Source: Arthrobacter tumbae (lineage in GTDB: Bacteria > Actinomycetota > Actinomycetes > Actinomycetales > Micrococcaceae). Taken from it: a stretch of DNA of 64,000 nucleotides. The stretch spans positions 620,001-684,000 of the forward strand of contig NZ_JAFBCC010000001.1 in assembly GCF_016907495.1 (NCBI RefSeq), written 5' to 3'. This document shows positions 17,638-25,233 of this stretch, one piece after another; positions within the stretch are counted from its first letter, which is position 1; each line of letters starts with the position of its first letter. Under the pieces are notes generated by a model, which was not told the DNA's origin, did no database searches, and saw nothing but the letters and a program-made list of their open reading frames with translations. The translations under genes and the position numbers were made by a program.

Positions 17638-18783
17638 TCACCTCGAAGTGGGGATCGGGAACGGTTCCGGCGTCTGCGCTGCGCGGCCGGCGAGACCGAT
17701 CGGCGGCTCGGTGACCGCCCGGTCATCCACCAGCAGTGTCGGCGAGGTCCCGGACGCGACAGTCACGGTGACCGCGGTACCCGGGGCGTACCGCACATGG
17801 TGCGGCTGCCAGGACCGCAGCGTGCGGCCCGATGCCAGACGGACAGAGTGCAAAACGAAGGCCCCCCGGTACTCCAGCGAAACAACGCGCGCGGATGCAC
17901 CCGGATCGGGGGCGAGCGCCACTTCATGCGGGCGCAGAACGACGTCAACGTTCACGTCGCAGTTCGCCCACCCCGGTACGGTCGAGACAACACCGATCTC
18001 GCAGGTCAGCAGTGCATTGTGGACGTTCGCCGGAAGGAAGTCGGCATCGCCCATGAAGGAGGCCACAAAGCGTGTGGCGGGCTGCTCGAACACCTTCTCC
18101 GGTGTGTCAGCCTGTTCAATCACGCCGTCGCGCATGACAACAACCCGGTCTCCCACGGACAGCGCTTCCGTCTGGTCATGCGTCACCAACAGGCTGGTGG
18201 TTCCCGTCTCCTGCAGCACCGCTACGATGTCCGCACGTACCCGCGCCCGGAGTGTCTCATCCAGACTGGAGAATGGTTCGTCCAGCAGCACGACGGCGGG
18301 GCGGGGCGCCAGGGCGCGCGCCACCGCCACCCGCTGCTGTTCCCCGCCTGACAACTCATGCGGATAGCGGGCGGAAAGATGATCGAGGCGGACCAGTTCC
18401 AACACCTCGGCTACGCGCTTGCGCCGTTCGGGGACGGACAGCCTGTTCAGCCCGAAGGCGACGTTCTTAGCGACCGTGAGGTTGGGAAACAGCGCGTGGT
18501 CCTGGAACACCAGACCCACGCGGCGGCGTTCAGGTTCCCGGAAGGTCCGCCGGTCCGCGACAACGTCGCCGGCGATCGTGATTGTTCCGGAGTCAGGCCG
18601 TTCCAGGCCGGCGATCATGCGCAGCATCGTTGATTTTCCGCAACCCGACGGCCCGATCACGGTGAGCATCTCACCGGGGGCTACTGTCAGGTCGAGGGAG
18701 GTAGCGGCCGGTACGGCACCGTAACGCCGGCTCACACCGTTGAGGGTCAGCGCGGTGCTGACGTTGAACATGTCACCGCCCAT
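17638..18783 (-). CDS. fbpC: Ferric iron ABC transporter ATP-binding protein (FbpC-like)
   Basis: The 381 residues begin with a canonical ABC ATPase: Walker A GPSGCGKST, signature LSGGEQQRVAVARAL, Walker B VVLLDEPFSSLD and the H-loop VTHDQTEA. A C-terminal TOBE-like regulatory region (about 250-360) follows, containing DVVLRPHEVALAPD. This is the FbpC/PotA arrangement. The gene overlaps the end of the permease gene by 11 bases if the first ATG is used; a second ATG four codons later would begin just after the permease stop. It is the third gene of the iron transport operon and is followed by the adenylation/acyltransferase gene. Confidence 0.88.
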   Translation of the reverse strand: MGGDMFNVSTALTLNGVSRRYGAVPAATSLDLTVAPGEMLTVIGPSGCGKSTMLRMIAGLERPDSGTITIAGDVVADRRTFREPERRRVGLVFQDHALFPNLTVAKNVAFGLNRLSVPERRKRVAEVLELVRLDHLSARYPHELSGGEQQRVAVARALAPRPAVVLLDEPFSSLDETLRARVRADIVAVLQETGTTSLLVTHDQTEALSVGDRVVVMRDGVIEQADTPEKVFEQPATRFVASFMGDADFLPANVHNALLTCEIGVVSTVPGWANCDVNVDVVLRPHEVALAPDPGASARVVSLEYRGAFVLHSVRLASGRTLRSWQPHHVRYAPGTAVTVTVASGTSPTLLVDDRAVTEPPIGLAGRAAQTPEPFPIPTSR

Positions 18784-20467
18784 GGGTCACGCTCCCTACC
18801 TGTTGGCCCGCCGACCGCCGGAACAGGAAGAACACCGGGATGACGGCCACCGCGATGATGCCCAGTGCCGGCAACGCGGCCTTCTCCCAAAAATTCTCCC
18901 GGGCCAACTCGTAGACCCAGACAGAGACAGTGGTGAATCCGAAGGGTCGCAGCAGAAGCACGATCGGCAGCTCCTTCACGGCATCGATCGCCACCAGCGC
19001 CAGAGCGACAGCCACGCCGCGGCGGGCCAACGGCAGATGCACACGTGCCAGGAGCCGGCGTGGAGTCGCTCCGAGGCTGAGCGCGGAGGAGGTGAGTGCC
19101 GGCGATATCTTGGCGAAGCTCGCGTCGACCGCCTGATAGGCAGGGGCAAGAAAGCGCACCACGTAGGCAACGAGGATCCCGGCCACAGACCCGGTAACGA
19201 GCAGGTCGGTGCCGCCCGGAACGCCCGCGGACTCCAGCCATTCATCCGCGCGGGCGAAAGCGATGAGCACACCGATGCCGATCACCGCGCCCGGCACGGC
19301 ATAGCCGAAGGTGGTGACCTGCGCGGCCGTCGCCACAACCGGACCTCCACCCAAACGCTGCGCGTGCCCTGTGATGAGCGCGAGTCCCGCGCACACCAGT
19401 GCAACCAGCAGCGCAACGGTCACACTGTTCACGAGATACTCGACGAAGCGCGGGTCCACCAGCGGTTCCGGCGAAGCAAGCGCCTCACCCGCAGCCCAGC
19501 CGATGAGCTGCACGACGGGGAGGATGAACCCCAGCCCGAGCACGCCGAGGCAGGCCAGGGCTGCAGCCCATCCGGTCCAGCCGGTGAGCTTCCGAGGCTG
19601 CAGGCCCTCGCCCCGCCCGGGCTTCTGGTGAAATCGCGACCGTCCGCGAAGGAGCCGCTCGCCGGCCAGCACGGCAACCGCAAACAAGAGCACCAGCACG
19701 GAAAGCTGCGTTGCCGCGTTGAAGTCGAAGGTGCCTTTCCAGACAAGGTAAACGCCCACGGAAACGGTCTGGACGTTGAAGTACTGGACCGTTGCAAAGT
19801 CCGTCAGGGTTTCCATCATGACCAGCGCCAATGCCGCCGCAAGCGAGGGCCTCGCCAGGGGGATCACCACCCGCCACAGCGTGCGGGCACGGCCGGCACC
19901 GAGGGTGCGCGCGGCGTCGTACGTTGTTGCGCTCTGCTCAACGAGCGCCGACCGCGCCAGAAGATAGACGTACGGGTAGAGCGTCAGGGACAGAACGACG
20001 ACGGCGCCCGTCAGCGTGCGCACGTCAGGCAGCCAGGCGCCGGGACCGAGCACTGCCCGCAACGCGGCCTGCACCGGTCCGCCGACGTCGAAGGTGGAGA
20101 GGAACACGAAACCCAGGATGTAGGCGGGCATGGCCAGCGGAAGGACAAGCGCCCAGGAGAGCAGTTTCCGCAGGGGAAAATCATAGGCCGTCACCAGCCA
20201 CGCGAGGCCGCCGCCGATCAGCAGCGTTCCCGCACCAACTCCCGCCAGCAGGAGCACCGTGACCAGGACCATCGAGCCGATGTCCTGCGGAATGCTGCCG
20301 GAGTTCAGGCTCCCCAGTCCGTCCACCATCACAGCGATGACCGGAGTCGCCACCAGTGCTGCAGCAAGCACCACAGCCGCGGACCACAGCGGACGGCCGT
20401 TCCCGGTCAGGCGGCGCCGGCGTTGACCGGCAACGGCTGCGTCAACCAGGACAGCCGATTCGCTCAC
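18773..20467 (-). CDS. fbpB: Ferric iron ABC transporter permease, duplicated domain (FbpB-like)
   Basis: The protein has 564 residues and about twelve transmembrane helices arranged as two BPD-type permease domains. Each carries an EAA-like cytoplasmic loop (YDAARTLGAGRARTLWRVVIPLARPSL in the first half, shown here only as AARTLGAGRARTLWRV; SALSLGATPRRLLARV in the second). Fused permeases of this kind characterise the FbpB/SfuB family for periplasmic-type ferric iron uptake. The GTG start overlaps the fbpA stop (GTGA), indicating coupled translation. It would form the membrane channel with two FbpC subunits and receive iron from the lipoprotein FbpA. Confidence 0.88.
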   Translation of the reverse strand: MSESAVLVDAAVAGQRRRRLTGNGRPLWSAAVVLAAALVATPVIAVMVDGLGSLNSGSIPQDIGSMVLVTVLLLAGVGAGTLLIGGGLAWLVTAYDFPLRKLLSWALVLPLAMPAYILGFVFLSTFDVGGPVQAALRAVLGPGAWLPDVRTLTGAVVVLSLTLYPYVYLLARSALVEQSATTYDAARTLGAGRARTLWRVVIPLARPSLAAALALVMMETLTDFATVQYFNVQTVSVGVYLVWKGTFDFNAATQLSVLVLLFAVAVLAGERLLRGRSRFHQKPGRGEGLQPRKLTGWTGWAAALACLGVLGLGFILPVVQLIGWAAGEALASPEPLVDPRFVEYLVNSVTVALLVALVCAGLALITGHAQRLGGGPVVATAAQVTTFGYAVPGAVIGIGVLIAFARADEWLESAGVPGGTDLLVTGSVAGILVAYVVRFLAPAYQAVDASFAKISPALTSSALSLGATPRRLLARVHLPLARRGVAVALALVAIDAVKELPIVLLLRPFGFTTVSVWVYELARENFWEKAALPALGIIAVAVIPVFFLFRRSAGQQVGSVTHGR

Positions 20468-21492
20468 TGGTAGCCGGCCTCGGCGAGGACGTCGATTGCC
20501 TCGGCGTTCAGGTCGCCGTAGGCTGCAGCGTTCAGCGGCATACGGCCGAACTCACCGAATTCCGCAATCACCGGCTCAGGCTCGGCGGCCGGGTTCACCG
20601 GGAACTCATGGTTGGCGTCCACGAACGCGTTCTGCCCCGTGGTGGCGAGCCACTCAATGAGCTGCTGGGCCTGGGCCGCGTTATCTGAGTTGGCCACAAC
20701 CCCGGCACCGGAGATGTTGACATGGGTGCCGGCTCCCTCTTGGCTGGCCCAGTAGAGGTCCACTGCCAGATCCGGGTTCTCCTCGAGGGTGCGTGCCAGG
20801 TAGTAGTGGTTGTTGATTCCCACATCGCAGGCACCGGCGTCGATCGCTTCGAGCAGGAGGATGTCATTGCTGAGAATGTCCACGTCATTGGCCACCCAGC
20901 CCTTGACGATGTCCAGCGCCCTGTCCCGTCCGTGGAGATCGATCAGGCTCGCAACCAGCGACTGCGTGTAGGAGGACGTGGCATCACGCATGCACAACCG
21001 CCCCTTCCACTTCGGATCAGCCAGTCCCGCGTAGCTGTCCGTGGCGTCAAACTCGGCCGGATCGACATTCTCCGGGTTGTAGGTGAGGGTTCGTGCCCGG
21101 ATGGCCAGCCCGAACCACTGCCCTTCCGGGTCACGCAGGTCCTCGGGAACGGCCTCGTCGAGGGCATCCGAGCTGGTCGGAGCCAGCACGTCCTGACGCG
21201 CGGCGTTCCAGAGATTCCCGGCGTCCACAGTCATGAAGACGTCTGCGGGGGTGTCGCTGCCCTCGGCCTTGAGGCGTTCAAGCAGCTCCGCATCATCACC
21301 GGTGATGAACTCCACGGAGATGCCGGTTTCGTCGGTGAACTCAGCGAAAGCACCCTCGAGGTCATAGTGGCGGGCCGAGTAGATCTGCAGGTCGGCGGGC
21401 GCCGCACCGATCCCGAGGACGCCGCATCCCGAGAGGGCCAGCACGGGTACCGCGAACGCGGTGCAGGCAGCAAGGAGCTTGGGTCGAGGCAT
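20464..21492 (-). CDS. fbpA: Ferric iron-binding lipoprotein (FbpA-like)
   Basis: This 342-residue substrate-binding protein starts with a lipoprotein signal peptide ending LALSGC (lipobox), so it should be anchored to the outer face of the membrane. The body matches the FbpA/FutA family: LQIYSARHYDLEGAFAEF at the N-terminus, and a paired-tyrosine segment (NNHYYLAR) of the kind that coordinates ferric iron. It is the first gene of the operon. AGGAG lies before the ATG, and a DtxR/IdeR-like box lies 46-64 bp upstream. This places the operon under likely iron repression and supports iron rather than another substrate. Confidence 0.9.
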   Translation of the reverse strand: MPRPKLLAACTAFAVPVLALSGCGVLGIGAAPADLQIYSARHYDLEGAFAEFTDETGISVEFITGDDAELLERLKAEGSDTPADVFMTVDAGNLWNAARQDVLAPTSSDALDEAVPEDLRDPEGQWFGLAIRARTLTYNPENVDPAEFDATDSYAGLADPKWKGRLCMRDATSSYTQSLVASLIDLHGRDRALDIVKGWVANDVDILSNDILLLEAIDAGACDVGINNHYYLARTLEENPDLAVDLYWASQEGAGTHVNISGAGVVANSDNAAQAQQLIEWLATTGQNAFVDANHEFPVNPAAEPEPVIAEFGEFGRMPLNAAAYGDLNAEAIDVLAEAGYQ

Positions 21493-21537
21493 AGGGATAC
21501 TCCTGGAGGTAACGGCGAAAGCCGCAGCAGAATTTAC

Positions 21538-21556
21538 AAAGGCTAGCCTAACCTAT
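21538..21556. promoter_or_regulatory. DtxR/IdeR-like iron box
   Basis: AAAGGCTAGCCTAACCTAT matches the palindromic DtxR/IdeR consensus (TTAGGTTAGCCTAACCTAA) at 15 of 19 positions, counted by eye. It lies 46-64 bp before the fbpA start, where a repressor would cover the promoter. Confidence 0.7.
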
Positions 21557-21628
21557 TCCAAGAGGTGCCTCGGGGTATGTTGCGAAGATCAACGCCCGCC
21601 TGGCAGAAGGGCCCTGAGGCGTCCGCCG

Positions 21629-22543
21629 CTAGAACAGCTCGTCCTGCACCGCGATAGGCGCGGATCGGAACTCCCCCAGCTCAACGCGCCGGCCCCGCAG
21701 CAGTGCAAGGTTCAGGAGGAACCCGCCTTCCGGCAGCCCCAGCAGCGCGGTCTGTCCGAGGAGCGCGAGGACAGTGCCGCCGTGATCCCCGGTTTCGAAA
21801 CTGAGCGGGTAGACCGGTGCCCGCGCCGTCACTACCTGTTCCCAACTGCCCGGCGGCTGCCACTGTTCCTCCACCGTTTCGAACCCGTCAATGCCGACGC
21901 CGGCGGCCAGCAATTCCCGCAGCGCATCAGCCGCTGCACGATTAACGGCGTCCAGTTCCGCCGGCGCCAGCGGACGGACGAGGGCTGCGGTCTTCGCCGC
22001 CGACCGGACAGCCTGCGGCAGACCGGCATGACGGGTTGCAGCGTCCTCAAGGACGCGGACTATCCGGCCGTCGTCGGCGTGGGCGACGTAACGGGCAACG
22101 ACCGCGCCCTGCTCGGTCAGTCGGCTCCATTTGCTGCGGTGCGACGCCGTTCCGACCTTGGTGGAACCGTCGGCGAAAGTCGCCACGTAGAGCCAGTGCT
22201 CCTGAGCGAGATAGGCGGCAAGCCCGGGAGGCGCCACACCGGAGCGGTGAACGTCGTGCATGAACCGGAAGTCGTCCCGCGCGAAACAGGGCCCGCACTG
22301 GTAGCCGCGTTCCGCCGTCGTCTGTTCCGGGCAGGGGAAAGCGCGGCGGTCAGTCGGTCCCAGCACCTTCGAATAGCCCAGACAGAAGCGTTCACCCCTG
22401 TCGCCGAGGAGGCGGAAACCGAGCAAAGCCGGGAGATCATCCAGCGGCAACGATGCCGGGACCCCGGGTGGCGTGGCGAGTGTGAGGGATGGGCCGGACC
22501 GGTTCCAGGACACGCCGTGGCACAGGAAAGGTCCGGTAAGCAT
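21629..22543 (-). CDS. DUF2797 family protein
   Basis: This 304-residue protein of the DUF2797 family has a cysteine-containing N-terminal segment (CPEQTTAERGYQCGPC) that could bind zinc. A central stretch, LYVATFADGSTKVGTASHRS, resembles the Tyr/Lys-Val-Gly pattern of GIY-YIG nuclease folds. The catalytic residues of that fold cannot be confirmed here. No function is established to my knowledge. The ATG at 22543 lies six bases after a TAGCGT hexamer, a leaderless arrangement. The gene sits between the iron box region of fbpA and the DJ-1/PfpI gene, on the same strand but with its own promoter. Confidence 0.75.
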   Translation of the reverse strand: MLTGPFLCHGVSWNRSGPSLTLATPPGVPASLPLDDLPALLGFRLLGDRGERFCLGYSKVLGPTDRRAFPCPEQTTAERGYQCGPCFARDDFRFMHDVHRSGVAPPGLAAYLAQEHWLYVATFADGSTKVGTASHRSKWSRLTEQGAVVARYVAHADDGRIVRVLEDAATRHAGLPQAVRSAAKTAALVRPLAPAELDAVNRAAADALRELLAAGVGIDGFETVEEQWQPPGSWEQVVTARAPVYPLSFETGDHGGTVLALLGQTALLGLPEGGFLLNLALLRGRRVELGEFRSAPIAVQDELF

Positions 22544-22549
22544 GTCGCC

Positions 22550-22555
22550 ACGCTA
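22550..22555 (-). promoter_or_regulatory. -10 element of a leaderless promoter for the DUF2797 gene
   Basis: TAGCGT on the minus strand is followed by six bases and the ATG at 22543. Confidence 0.4.
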
Positions 22556-22590
22556 CCGGACCCCTCTGCCTGAAGTACCCCTCTAGGGGT

Positions 22591-23157
22591 TTAGGCCGTT
22601 TGTCCCTCGTGCGGACCTTCGGCGATTTCTTCGAGCACCTTGTCGTTGAAGGCGGGCAGGTCATCAGGATTACGGCTGGTGACGAACCCCTTGTCCACCA
22701 CGACCTCGTCGTCGGTCCATTCGGCACCGGCGTTACGGAGGTCCGTTTCGAGTGTGTGGTACGAGGTCATGGACCGGCCGCTGACCACGCCGGCTTCAAT
22801 GAGCAGCCACGGAGCGTGGCAGATCGCCGCAACGGGCTTGTGCTGTTCAAAGAAGCTGCGGGTGAAGGCCTGCGCGTCCTTGTCCACCCGCAGATGGTCA
22901 GCATTGACGACGCCGCCGGGGAGCACCAGTGCGTCGAAGTCCTCGGCTTTTGCCTGACTGACCGTCAGGTCGACGGGAAATTCATCGCCCTTGTCCGTGC
23001 CGTTGAAGCCCTGCACCGAGCCCTCCGACGGGGCGACGAGCGATGGCACTCCACCGGCACCCTTCACGGCATCCCAGGGGCTGGTGAGCTCAACCTGTTC
23101 AACGCCGTCCGTGAGCAGGAAGGCCACTTTCTTTCCGGAAATATTGTGCATAGTCAT
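22591..23157 (-). CDS. DJ-1/PfpI family stress protein
   Basis: The 188 residues form a single class I glutamine-amidotransferase-like domain of the PfpI/YhbO type. Visible landmarks are the nucleophile Cys113 in AAICHAPWLLIEA and Glu20 in DGVEQVEL, the acidic residue that tunes the nucleophile. A conserved LVLPGGVVNADHLR segment is also present. Family members act on stress-damaged proteins; protease and deglycase claims for them are debated. GGAGGAAGC precedes the ATG. A short AT-rich gap separates it from the MinD-like gene upstream on the same strand. Confidence 0.88.
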   Translation of the reverse strand: MTMHNISGKKVAFLLTDGVEQVELTSPWDAVKGAGGVPSLVAPSEGSVQGFNGTDKGDEFPVDLTVSQAKAEDFDALVLPGGVVNADHLRVDKDAQAFTRSFFEQHKPVAAICHAPWLLIEAGVVSGRSMTSYHTLETDLRNAGAEWTDDEVVVDKGFVTSRNPDDLPAFNDKVLEEIAEGPHEGQTA

Positions 23158-23225
23158 GCTTCCTCCAATTCCGTTGGCTTACGTTCCCAGCCTAGGAACG
23201 ATCGGAATGATAAGCAACCTGACTA

Positions 23226-24719
23226 TTAGAGCCCGTCAGCCACTGCGGCGGCAGCAGCAAGCCACGCACCCTGCGTCGCTGGCTTAAGAGAACCCCAGCG
23301 GATCCGGCCTTTCAGCAGCGCCACGTCGTAGGGAATGGTGACGGCGCTTCGGGCAAGCTGCGCAAATCCGTCGGCGATGTGCTGCGCCTGCGCCGCTGTC
23401 CCGTTCTTGTCCGACTGACTGACGATGACGACGGCGTTCTGCGACAGCTCCGCATACTTCCCGCCCCGAGCACGAAGAGCCTCGAGCAGGAGGGCGCCGG
23501 CTTCCGCGTGCTCCTCGAGCGTGGTGGTGGCGATCACCAGCTGGTCAGTGTGGTGGATCATGCGCAGCCAGCGCTCGGCCGTCTCATCATTTCCGGAGTC
23601 GACGATGTTCAACCGGAAATACTTGGAGGCAACCTCGTGGAGTGCGTCGAAGTCGTCGGCTGTGACCTTCTGCTCGGAGGCGAGCACGTCCGGCTTGGAC
23701 CGCAGGACGTCGTATTTGTCCTCCGTCTGGTGGTGGACGTAGCGGGCAAGCAGTGCTGACTGCGCGGAGGGAGCCAACAGCTGGCTCGTCTCAGGCAGCA
23801 GGTCCATCACCGAGGAATTGTGTGGACCCTGTTCGGTGCGCCAGCCCAGCGTCCCGCGGGTTTCATTGTTGTCCCAGGCGAGCACCGGTCCCCCGCCGTT
23901 CCGGGCGAAGACTGCAGCGAGCATGACCGTGGTGGGCGTCTTGTTCGCGCCGCCCTTGCCATTCACCACCGAGATGGTCCGCGGGCCGGGCCAGTGCTGG
24001 CTGACGGCACGCGTGTGCGCCCGGGAGATCAGTTCCCGCTTGGACGGAGCCACGCGGACTCCCATCCGGGACAGCAGGCCGCGGAACCCCGTCTCCGCAG
24101 GAACAGTGCCGTTATCCGGTGCCAGGAAGGAACGACGCCGGCCCTCGGCTGAGTCCTGCCTGCGCGACTGGCGTGGCGGTTCGGCAGGGGCGCTCGGCGC
24201 TGACGGAACGGGAGGCAGGGTGGTGACGGCCGTCGTCGTGCCTCCGGCTTCTGAGTGCATGCGGCCCTCCGGCGCGTTGCGCGGTGCCGGCGGCACCGGA
24301 GTGGACACGGTCGACTTCGGTGCCGGCGTCGGTGCCTGCGGCACCGGAGCGGACACGGTGGACTTCACGGCCGCGGATGCAGCGGGCGCCGCTGGGCCGG
24401 TGGAGGGCGCCGGCGGCTGCTGGGGAAGAACGACGGGGACGGACATGGTGCGGACGCCGTGTGCCGATTCGTCGAAGCGGATGTCGAGCACCGGACGCCG
24501 CACGGTGTCCTCGCTTTGCCTCTCCGGCTGCGCGCTCTGCTGTCCCTGCTGCGGCGCCGGCTGCGGCACCTGCGGGGCCGGCGACAAGCGGTCCGCAAAT
24601 CGTGGGACCTCCGAGATAGGACCTGTTCCGGGGTCACGCCCGGTGCGGCGCCGGCTTGCACGGGTCGGAAAGTCTTCCGGGTTCTCGCCCGGCCCCCAGG
24701 CCGAATCGTTGTCAGTCAT
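23226..24719 (-). CDS. MinD/ParA-like ATPase with Pro/Ala-rich N-terminal region (EspI-like architecture)
   Basis: Of the 497 residues, the first 220 or so are low-complexity, rich in Pro, Ala, Ser and Gln. They contain a 16-residue internal repeat (KSTVSAPVPQAPTPAP then KSTVSTPVPPAPRNAP). The C-terminal half is a deviant Walker ATPase of the MinD/ParA class, with the P-loop VNGKGGANKTPTTVML and a switch-like IVDSGNDETAE. Proline-rich MinD-like ATPases include EspI of mycobacterial ESX-1, a regulator of secretion. That role is a guess from architecture. Chromosome or plasmid partition is less likely because no ParB gene is adjacent. ATG 24719 is favoured by AGGA upstream. Confidence 0.7.
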   Translation of the reverse strand: MTDNDSAWGPGENPEDFPTRASRRRTGRDPGTGPISEVPRFADRLSPAPQVPQPAPQQGQQSAQPERQSEDTVRRPVLDIRFDESAHGVRTMSVPVVLPQQPPAPSTGPAAPAASAAVKSTVSAPVPQAPTPAPKSTVSTPVPPAPRNAPEGRMHSEAGGTTTAVTTLPPVPSAPSAPAEPPRQSRRQDSAEGRRRSFLAPDNGTVPAETGFRGLLSRMGVRVAPSKRELISRAHTRAVSQHWPGPRTISVVNGKGGANKTPTTVMLAAVFARNGGGPVLAWDNNETRGTLGWRTEQGPHNSSVMDLLPETSQLLAPSAQSALLARYVHHQTEDKYDVLRSKPDVLASEQKVTADDFDALHEVASKYFRLNIVDSGNDETAERWLRMIHHTDQLVIATTTLEEHAEAGALLLEALRARGGKYAELSQNAVVIVSQSDKNGTAAQAQHIADGFAQLARSAVTIPYDVALLKGRIRWGSLKPATQGAWLAAAAAVADGL

Positions 24720-24846
24720 GGTTCCTGTCCTGTCGATGTGCCTCGCGCCCCATACTATAAGGAGGCTGACCATAGCCCGGTCCTGGTGCCAACACCGGAA
24801 AACACAACAGGCCGACAGCTCACGGGAGCCGCCGGCCTGACATTTG

Positions 24847-24920
24847 TAGCGGTGGCGGGACTCGATCCCGCGACCTCACGATTATGAGTCGTGCGCTCTA
24901 ACCAGCTGAGCTACACCGCC
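24847..24920 (-). tRNA. tRNA-Met (CAT)
   Basis: The cloverleaf reads 5' GGCGGTGTAGCTCAGCTGG on the minus strand, with anticodon loop CTCATAA (anticodon CAT), T-arm GCGGGATCGAGTCCCGC and acceptor 3' strand CACCGCT followed by A. The sequence pattern is that of elongator tRNA-Met. A tRNA-Ile read by lysidine-modified CAT is less likely. CCA is not encoded. Confidence 0.93.
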
Positions 24921-24975
24921 ATAAATGAGACTGCCCGCTCCAATCTTACGATCTTTGGCGGGCCTCCCATTTGAG

Positions 24976-25047
24976 AGCCCCCCACCGGAATCGATCCGGT
25001 GACCTCGTTCTTACCAAGAACGCGCTCTACCACTGAGCTAGGGGGGC
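24976..25047 (-). tRNA. tRNA-Thr (GGT)
   Basis: On the minus strand the acceptor GCCCCCC pairs with GGGGGGC. The anticodon loop TTGGTAA gives anticodon GGT, and the T-arm is CACCGGATCGATTCCGGTG. It lies 55 bp upstream of tRNA-Met on the same strand, so the two are probably one transcript. Confidence 0.93.
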
Positions 25048-25131
25048 AACAGCAGAAAACTTTACCAGCAAAATCTCGTGCTGAAAAATCGAACCGCGGG
25101 GTGATTTCCGCACCCTGCCAGACACAGCGAA

Positions 25132-25196
25132 AAGCGCCGCTGTTGCGCAGAAACGTGGGGAATTTCCCACGTTTCTGCACAACAACGGCGCTTCTA
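25132..25196 (-). terminator. Long-stem terminator of the DEAD-box helicase gene
   Basis: Arms of about 28 bp (25132-25159 and 25165-25192) pair with only two non-Watson-Crick positions. On the minus strand the stem is followed by TTTT. It lies about 40 bp after the helicase stop and before tRNA-Thr, so it should separate the two transcripts. The stem is unusually long for an intrinsic terminator. Confidence 0.75.
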
Positions 25197-25233
25197 CGAA
25201 TGCTGCAGTCCGGGCTGAATCAGAGTGCTGGAA

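Noticed and set aside
18740..20473. A 577-codon plus-strand frame opposite fbpB
   Set aside because: It is composed of Arg/His/Gln-rich sequence typical of antisense frames in high-GC DNA; fbpB on the other strand has clear permease domains.
22577..22590. Terminator for the DJ-1/PfpI gene (ACCCCT-CT-AGGGGT)
   Set aside because: The stem is five to six bases with almost no loop and no T-tract follows on the minus strand.
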